Assembly (NCBI GenBank): GCA_031273445.1
Contig: JAISRV010000295.1
Span: 1 to 6,874, forward strand
Source of the DNA: Candidatus Adiutrix sp.
GTDB taxonomy: Bacteria > Desulfobacterota > Desulfarculia > Adiutricales > Adiutricaceae
Length of the DNA stretch: 6,874 nucleotides
Direction: 5' to 3'
Shown here: piece after piece, positions 4,364 to 6,874 of the stretch
Position numbering within the stretch: position 1 is the stretch's first letter
Layout of the letters: each line of letters starts with the position of its first letter
The notes under the pieces: model-generated
Told to the model about the DNA's origin: nothing
Databases searched by the model: none
Seen by the model: the letters and a program-made list of their open reading frames with translations, nothing else
Made by a program: the position numbers and the translations under genes

Positions 4364-5493
4364 TGGTTGACTCCTCCGCCGGCGGCGGCGGCGATTTGGC
4401 GGCCCAGCTCCGGGGCGATATCCCCGGCAAAGTCGGCGGCGTTGGCGGCTGTGGAATGGACGATGACGTCGCCGACGGTGATGTTGTTGACGAGGCCGGC
4501 GCCGGTTTCCCGCGCCGGGGCGGCCGGCGGGTTGAAGCGGAGGCTAAGAGCCTGGCCCTCCATGAGGCCGGCCAGGCCGCGGATAAGGTCGATGGCCTCG
4601 GGGTCGGCGGCTGTCCGCATGTCGCCGGCGCGGAGAGTTTTTATGGGCTCCGTTATCCTGGCCGCTTTTTCGGCCGGGGCGGCAATATTTTCAAAGCCGC
4701 CGAAAAAGCCGCCGACGCCTTTCTTCATTCCTCCCCAGAACTCGGCCCCGGCGGATTGCAAGGCTTTCAGCCTTTGGCTCAAGCCGTCTGAAGCGGCCGG
4801 AGTTAAATATTCCCGTAGCCCGGCCCCGGCGGAGTGCAAGGCGTTCAGGCTCTGGCTCAAGCCGTCTGAAGGGGGCAAGGTCCGATCAGGGCCGGCCCGG
4901 ACATCGGCCTGGCCGGTTTTAGCCTCGCCGGCGGCGCCTTTTTTCATCTCTTCCAGAAACCCGGCCCCGGCGGATTGCAAGGCTTTCAGGCTTTGGCTCA
5001 AGCCGTCTGAAGCGGCCGGAGTTAAATATTCCCGGAACCCGGCCCGGCCGGTTTTAGCGCCGGCGGCGGCCAGGCGGGCCGGGCCGGCGAATTGATTGGC
5101 CGGCTGGGCCGTTCCCGAACCAGGGGGCGCCGTTTCAGTCAGGCTTTTAGCCAGAGCAATGGCGACGGAACGTCCGCTGCGAGCGGAACGTCCGCTGCGG
5201 GCGGAACTAAAATCTTCCGCCCGGCCGGCCGCCTGTAGCGCCGCCCGGCCCCGGGCCTCAAGGCCGCCGAATTTTTCGCCGATAGCGGCGGCGAATTGAT
5301 TTAAAGCCTCGGCCTCTTTGATATAGCCGCCGAAAATACGGCCGGCGAAGGTCCCGGCCAGGGAGGCCGGCACGCGGCCCATGATGTTTTTGACGCCGCC
5401 GTTCAGGATATTGGTCATTTCGGCCAAACCCTTTTTGACGCCGGTGACGTCAAGCCCTATTTGGATTAAAAGACTGTCAATTACCGTGGCCAT
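4360..5493 (-). CDS. Phage tail tape measure protein (short, with internal repeats)
   Basis: A 377-residue tape measure protein, which fixes tail length by spanning the tube lumen. The N-terminus (MATVIDSLLIQIGLDVTG, then 'VKKGLAEMTNIL') and the C-terminus (LVNNITVGDVIVHSTAAN...) have the form of Mu-like tape measures, and the gene follows the tail chaperones. It is short: at roughly 0.15 nm per residue it would specify a tail near 57 nm. No strong transmembrane segment is seen; 'FWGGMKKGVGGFFGGF' (252-267) is the most hydrophobic stretch. The middle carries three copies of SDGLSQSLKALQSAGAG-like units (starting near 162, 209 and 235), two of them preceded by REYLTPAA, plus SARSGR repeats (98-109). 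The ATG at 5493 is preceded by GGGAG from the 26-bp repeat unit, 8 bases away. The 3' end overlaps the Dit-like gene by 4 nt. Confidence 0.85.
   Translation of the reverse strand: MATVIDSLLIQIGLDVTGVKKGLAEMTNILNGGVKNIMGRVPASLAGTFAGRIFGGYIKEAEALNQFAAAIGEKFGGLEARGRAALQAAGRAEDFSSARSGRSARSGRSVAIALAKSLTETAPPGSGTAQPANQFAGPARLAAAGAKTGRAGFREYLTPAASDGLSQSLKALQSAGAGFLEEMKKGAAGEAKTGQADVRAGPDRTLPPSDGLSQSLNALHSAGAGLREYLTPAASDGLSQRLKALQSAGAEFWGGMKKGVGGFFGGFENIAAPAEKAARITEPIKTLRAGDMRTAADPEAIDLIRGLAGLMEGQALSLRFNPPAAPARETGAGLVNNITVGDVIVHSTAANAADFAGDIAPELGRQIAAAAGGGVNQ
4743..5033 (-). repeat. Three internal DNA repeats in the tape measure gene
   Basis: Near-identical segments at 4743-4815, 4820-4870 and 4961-5033 share CCCCGGCGGATTGCAAGGC-type starts and CTCAAGCCGTCTGAAG-type middles. 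The first and third also share the GCGGCCGGAGTTAAATATTC end. The high DNA identity suggests recent in-frame duplication, which would lengthen the ruler by about 17-25 residues per unit. Confidence 0.85.
5167..5207 (+). repeat. 18-bp tandem repeat inside the tape measure gene
   Basis: GGAACGTCCGCTGCGAGC (5167-5184) and GGAACGTCCGCTGCGGGC (5185-5202), plus a partial GGAAC. In the coding frame it gives SARSGRSARSGR. The unit matches the hub minisatellite (2304-2356) at 15 of 18 bases but lies in the opposite orientation relative to the gene. Confidence 0.85.
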
Positions 5494-5494
5494 T

Positions 5495-5546
5495 TTTTGT
5501 CTCCCGCAGTGGCGGGCTTATTTTGTCTCCCGCAGGAGCGGGCTTA
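5495..5546 (+). repeat. Tandem 26-bp repeat, two units, at the tape measure start
   Basis: TTTTGTCTCCCGCAG-TGG-CGGGCTTA (5495-5520) is followed directly by the same unit with GAG (5521-5546). A third, diverged unit is at 1277-1302. Read on the minus strand, CTGCGGGAGACAAAA supplies the GGGAG ribosome site for the tape measure ATG at 5493, so the repeat lies only one base from the start codon. Confidence 0.85.
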
Positions 5547-5558
5547 GCCCGCCCTCTT

Positions 5559-5593
5559 GGTCGGCCGGGGCCGACGGTAGGCCCCGGCCGACC
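5559..5593. repeat. Perfect 14-bp-arm palindrome
   Basis: GGTCGGCCGGGGCC (5559-5572) pairs exactly with GGCCCCGGCCGACC (5580-5593) around the loop GACGGTA. It is homologous to the palindrome at 1317-1347 and likewise follows the 26-bp unit. It occupies most of the gap between the chaperone extension and the tape measure gene and could act as a transcript hairpin. It has no T-run, so it is not a typical terminator. Confidence 0.85.
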
Positions 5594-5640
5594 AGGAGCC
5601 GCCCGCCGACCATGCCTCTACGGATAGGATGCGGAGCATC
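5581..5640 (+). repeat. R2-related module, truncated, at the end of the chaperone extension
   Basis: CCGGCCGACCA, GCCCGCCGA-CCATGCCTCTACGGAT and GGATGCGGAGCATCC correspond in order to the R2 module, with closest match to copy 3. The CTA at 5618-5620 within it is the stop codon (TAG) of the chaperone extension. Confidence 0.6.
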
Positions 5641-5959
5641 CGTGGCCCTCCGCCCAGGAGGCGGAGCATCCGTGGCCCTCCGCCCAGGAGGCCCATTCGT
5701 TGTAGTTGTTGACCTGTATTATTTCGGCCATATCCAAAGCGTCGTCATAACTGTAGAAGGTTTGCAGTTCCTTCAGCGTGGCCAGGCCCCGGCCGACGAT
5801 GACCCCGGTCAGGCGGCCTACGTTGGGGTAATCGGCTAATCCTCTGATCCCGGCTGCGGCTTGCCTATATTGATTTTCGCGGGGGAAGGCAAGCCGCTTT
5901 CGGTTCCCCCTTTGATAAAACCGAGGTTTAGCGTCAGCGCCTCCTTGCGCAATGTCCAA
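5618..5959 (-). CDS. Tail assembly chaperone extension (T part), made by -1 frameshift
   Basis: Open frame in the -1 frame of the upstream chaperone gene, overlapping its last 124 bases. It lacks a convincing start: only a TTG at 5959 with no ribosome site. The sequence fits the T half of a G/GT pair between chaperone and tape measure. 'GVIVGRGLATLKELQTFYSYDDALDMAEIIQVNNYNEW' recalls the small proteins (DUF6889-like) that follow the tail chaperone in Mu-like phages. If the ribosome slips at 5902-5913, residues from 5905 onward are added, giving a fusion of about 230 residues. The fusion would bind the tape measure protein and recruit tube subunits. The end 'SWAEGHGCSASWAEGHGCSASYP' comes from a 30-bp duplication and an R2 module, which also provides the TAG stop. 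An independently started protein is the alternative. Confidence 0.65.
   Translation of the reverse strand: MDIAQGGADAKPRFYQRGNRKRLAFPRENQYRQAAAGIRGLADYPNVGRLTGVIVGRGLATLKELQTFYSYDDALDMAEIIQVNNYNEWASWAEGHGCSASWAEGHGCSASYP
5631..5690 (-). repeat. Perfect 30-bp tandem duplication at a gene end
   Basis: Two identical 30-bp units (5631-5660, 5661-5690), each holding GCGGAGCATCCGTGG and CCTCCGCCCAGGAG. Being a multiple of three, it duplicates SWAEGHGCSA in frame at the C-terminus of the chaperone extension. Confidence 0.92.
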
Positions 5960-6309
5960 AGGCTTTTAACGTCGGATATCATGCCGTCCATGATTTCCGG
6001 CGTGCATTTGATTTCCGCCTGTCCGTCAACCCTGTAGCAACAGGCCAGCATTTCATCCAGCAGGGGTTTGGCCTTGTCGTAGTCCAGGCCGCCGACGATT
6101 TTCACCAGGTTCGTTTCGGCGTTTTCCCCGCTGAAAATTTGTTCCAGGCCGGCGCCTGGGGCCAGTTCCGCGCCGGAACCGGCCGCGTCGGCCGCCTGGA
6201 TAATGGCTCGCATGAGCCACGATTCAAGTTGCGTGGCCGGCATTTGCCTGATCCTAAACGTCATGCGGGCGCCGCCGTCCTCTATGGTTATTTCTTTCGT
6301 TTTTCTCAC
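5836..6309 (-). CDS. Phage tail assembly chaperone (G-like)
   Basis: A 157-residue tail assembly chaperone of the Mu-like TAC type. It is expected to act in the cytoplasm, keeping the tape measure protein soluble during tail assembly, and to be absent from the finished particle. Recognisable features are 'EITIEDGGARMTFRIRQMPATQLESWLMRAII' at the start and 'TLRKEALTLNLGFIKGG' near the end; the latter type of sequence comes before the slippage site in such genes. The start is GTG (6309), preceded by AAAGGAG 7-8 bases upstream, a strong ribosome site. The gene order chaperone, extension, tape measure agrees with lambda- and Mu-like tails. It lacks the tail tube gene usually found directly upstream; a 420-bp repeat-rich gap and an unidentified gene end are there instead. 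Confidence 0.8.
   Translation of the reverse strand: MRKTKEITIEDGGARMTFRIRQMPATQLESWLMRAIIQAADAAGSGAELAPGAGLEQIFSGENAETNLVKIVGGLDYDKAKPLLDEMLACCYRVDGQAEIKCTPEIMDGMISDVKSLWTLRKEALTLNLGFIKGGTESGLPSPAKINIGKPQPGSED
5902..5913 (-). promoter_or_regulatory. Candidate -1 programmed frameshift site
   Basis: Minus-strand AAA GGG GGA ACC in the frame of the chaperone (codons 133-136) contains a run of five G followed by AA. Slipping back one base at GGG/GGA lets the second glycine tRNA re-pair with GGG and enters the overlapping frame, which is open. It is a G-run rather than a perfect X-XXY-YYZ heptamer, so the exact site is uncertain. TCC CCC GCG, further on in the overlap, is a weaker alternative. 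Confidence 0.5.
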
Positions 6310-6352
6310 TATTTTTCTCCTTTGGCCTGGAGCCTTGTCGGGGCTGACCGTA

Positions 6353-6382
6353 GCCAGGCAAAAAATGCGATTTTTGCCTGGC
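6353..6382. repeat. Perfect 12-bp-arm inverted repeat
   Basis: GCCAGGCAAAAA (6353-6364) and TTTTTGCCTGGC (6371-6382) are exact complements around the loop ATGCGA. It lies about 45 bp upstream of the chaperone start in the transcribed direction. The A and T runs are at the loop side and there is no T-run after the stem, so it is not a typical intrinsic terminator. Confidence 0.8.
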
Positions 6383-6493
6383 GTGTTGTCTGGTCGGCTT
6401 TTCTGCCAGTCGCTTCGCTTGTGTTCGCTCTCTTGTTTTCGTTGCCCCTACGGGGTTTGCCTTGGCCGACCAACAACCAACCGCGGCCAGTAT

Positions 6494-6697
6494 GGGGAAA
6501 AAGACCCGCCCGCCGCCGCTTGTTTGAGCCGCAGGCGAGTTGCGGCGGCGGTTGCACGGAACCGGGGTCCAGGGGCGGAGCCCCTGGCGCGGGTGGGTCC
6601 AGGGCAGGGCCGCGAGGCCCTCCCCTGGCGGGGGCGCGGGGCGCGGAGCCCCGCAATGATGGCCGGGGCACTCAGCCCCGCCGGCCGACCAGGAGGG
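6494..6697 (+). repeat. R1 long GC-rich repeat, copy C
   Basis: The most complete plus-strand copy. CCGCCGCCGC (6510-6519) pairs with GCGGCGGCGG (6542-6551). It is followed by CCAGGGGC-GGA-GCCCCTGG, AGGGCC-GCGA-GGCCCT, CGGGGC-GCGGA-GCCCCG type and GGGGC-ACTCA-GCCCC hairpins, and ends GGCCGACCAGGAGG. Its long open frames in several phases are due to the lack of stop codons in GC-rich DNA. No gene is seen from 6310 to 6731. Confidence 0.88.
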
Positions 6698-6731
6698 TAA
6701 CCACACAGGGCCGCCCCTATTTGTCGTTTCT

Positions 6732-6874
6732 CTATCTACTTGATCGCTCCAATTTCTCAAAGTGGAAAACCCATGTGGTGGGATCGAGAACCTTTTTCAG
6801 GCTGGCGAACGGAACGCCTGATTTCATAACGCCCCGCGCCCAGGTGTAAACCTGCTCCAGGCTGGGAACATCGC
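6732..6874 (-). CDS. Unidentified protein, C-terminal 46 residues only
   Basis: The 3' end of a gene that begins outside the window, with a TAG stop at 6732-6734. The visible residues begin 'DVPSLEQVYTWARGVMKSG' and end 'TTWVFHFEKLERSSR', with a charged, partly helical look and codon use like the tail genes. I do not recognise a family. The tail tube is expected at this place in Mu-like gene order, but this end does not look like a tube protein. The frame is supported by being open to the window edge and by its position in the same direction as the operon, but 46 residues are weak evidence. Confidence 0.5.
   Translation of the reverse strand, partial: DVPSLEQVYTWARGVMKSGVPFASLKKVLDPTTWVFHFEKLERSSR

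Noticed and set aside
4219..5299. Plus-strand open frames across the tape measure gene
   Set aside because: They are Ala/Pro/Arg-rich shadows without recognisable domains, opposite a well-supported gene.
6353..6382. Intrinsic terminator
   Set aside because: The T-run is inside the stem near the loop and no T-run follows the GC part on either strand.
6139..6849. Long open frames through R1 copy C on both strands
   Set aside because: The same low-complexity peptide appears in each R1 copy, there is no ribosome site or domain, and the frames arise from stop-poor GC-rich repeat DNA.

Overview
The window is part of a contractile-tail (Mu/P2-like, Pam3-like baseplate) prophage or tailocin in a GC-rich Gram-negative bacterium. 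The dense GC-rich hairpin repeats built on a 'GGTCCAGGG...GGAGCCC' theme recall Desulfovibrio-type Desulfobacterota, but this assignment is an inference of low confidence.

Layout, read along the minus strand from right to left. An unidentified gene's 3' end lies at 6874-6732, followed by an intergenic block with a long repeat (R1 copy C). Next come a tail assembly chaperone (6309-5836) and its overlapping -1-frame extension (to 5618), which look like a G/GT programmed-frameshift pair. A short repeat block precedes a tape measure gene (5493-4360). A Dit-like baseplate gene (4363-3836) follows, overlapping it by 4 nt, then a Pam3 gp18-like baseplate plug (3830-3510). At this point a toxin-antitoxin cassette of the HI1419/HI1420 (HigB/HigA-like) type, on the plus strand (2914-3553), and a repeat block interrupt the baseplate cluster. 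The cluster resumes with a baseplate hub (2420-1434), another repeat block and a Gp138/gpV-type spike (1110-259). A third R1 copy fills 1-258.

The tail genes form one functional set. The chaperones coat the tape measure while the tube polymerises. The tape measure sets tail length. The Dit-like ring, plug, hub and spike build the central baseplate that pierces the envelope. The toxin-antitoxin pair is probably a selfish or stabilising cargo, and it is transcribed against the tail genes.

The most unusual aspect is the repeats. Every larger intergenic gap is filled by a mosaic of related GC-rich modules: R1 of about 170-205 bp, R2 of about 87 bp, a 26-bp unit and a 14-bp-arm palindrome. Modules join at a recurring GGCCGACCA motif. 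The modules reach right up to start and stop codons, supply the apparent Shine-Dalgarno sequence of the tape measure gene, and encode extra C-terminal tails on the hub and on the chaperone extension. In addition, a related 18-bp minisatellite is expanded in frame inside both the hub (giving a collagen-like Gly-X-Y stretch) and the tape measure protein. No tRNA, rRNA, CRISPR array, integrase or transposase is visible.
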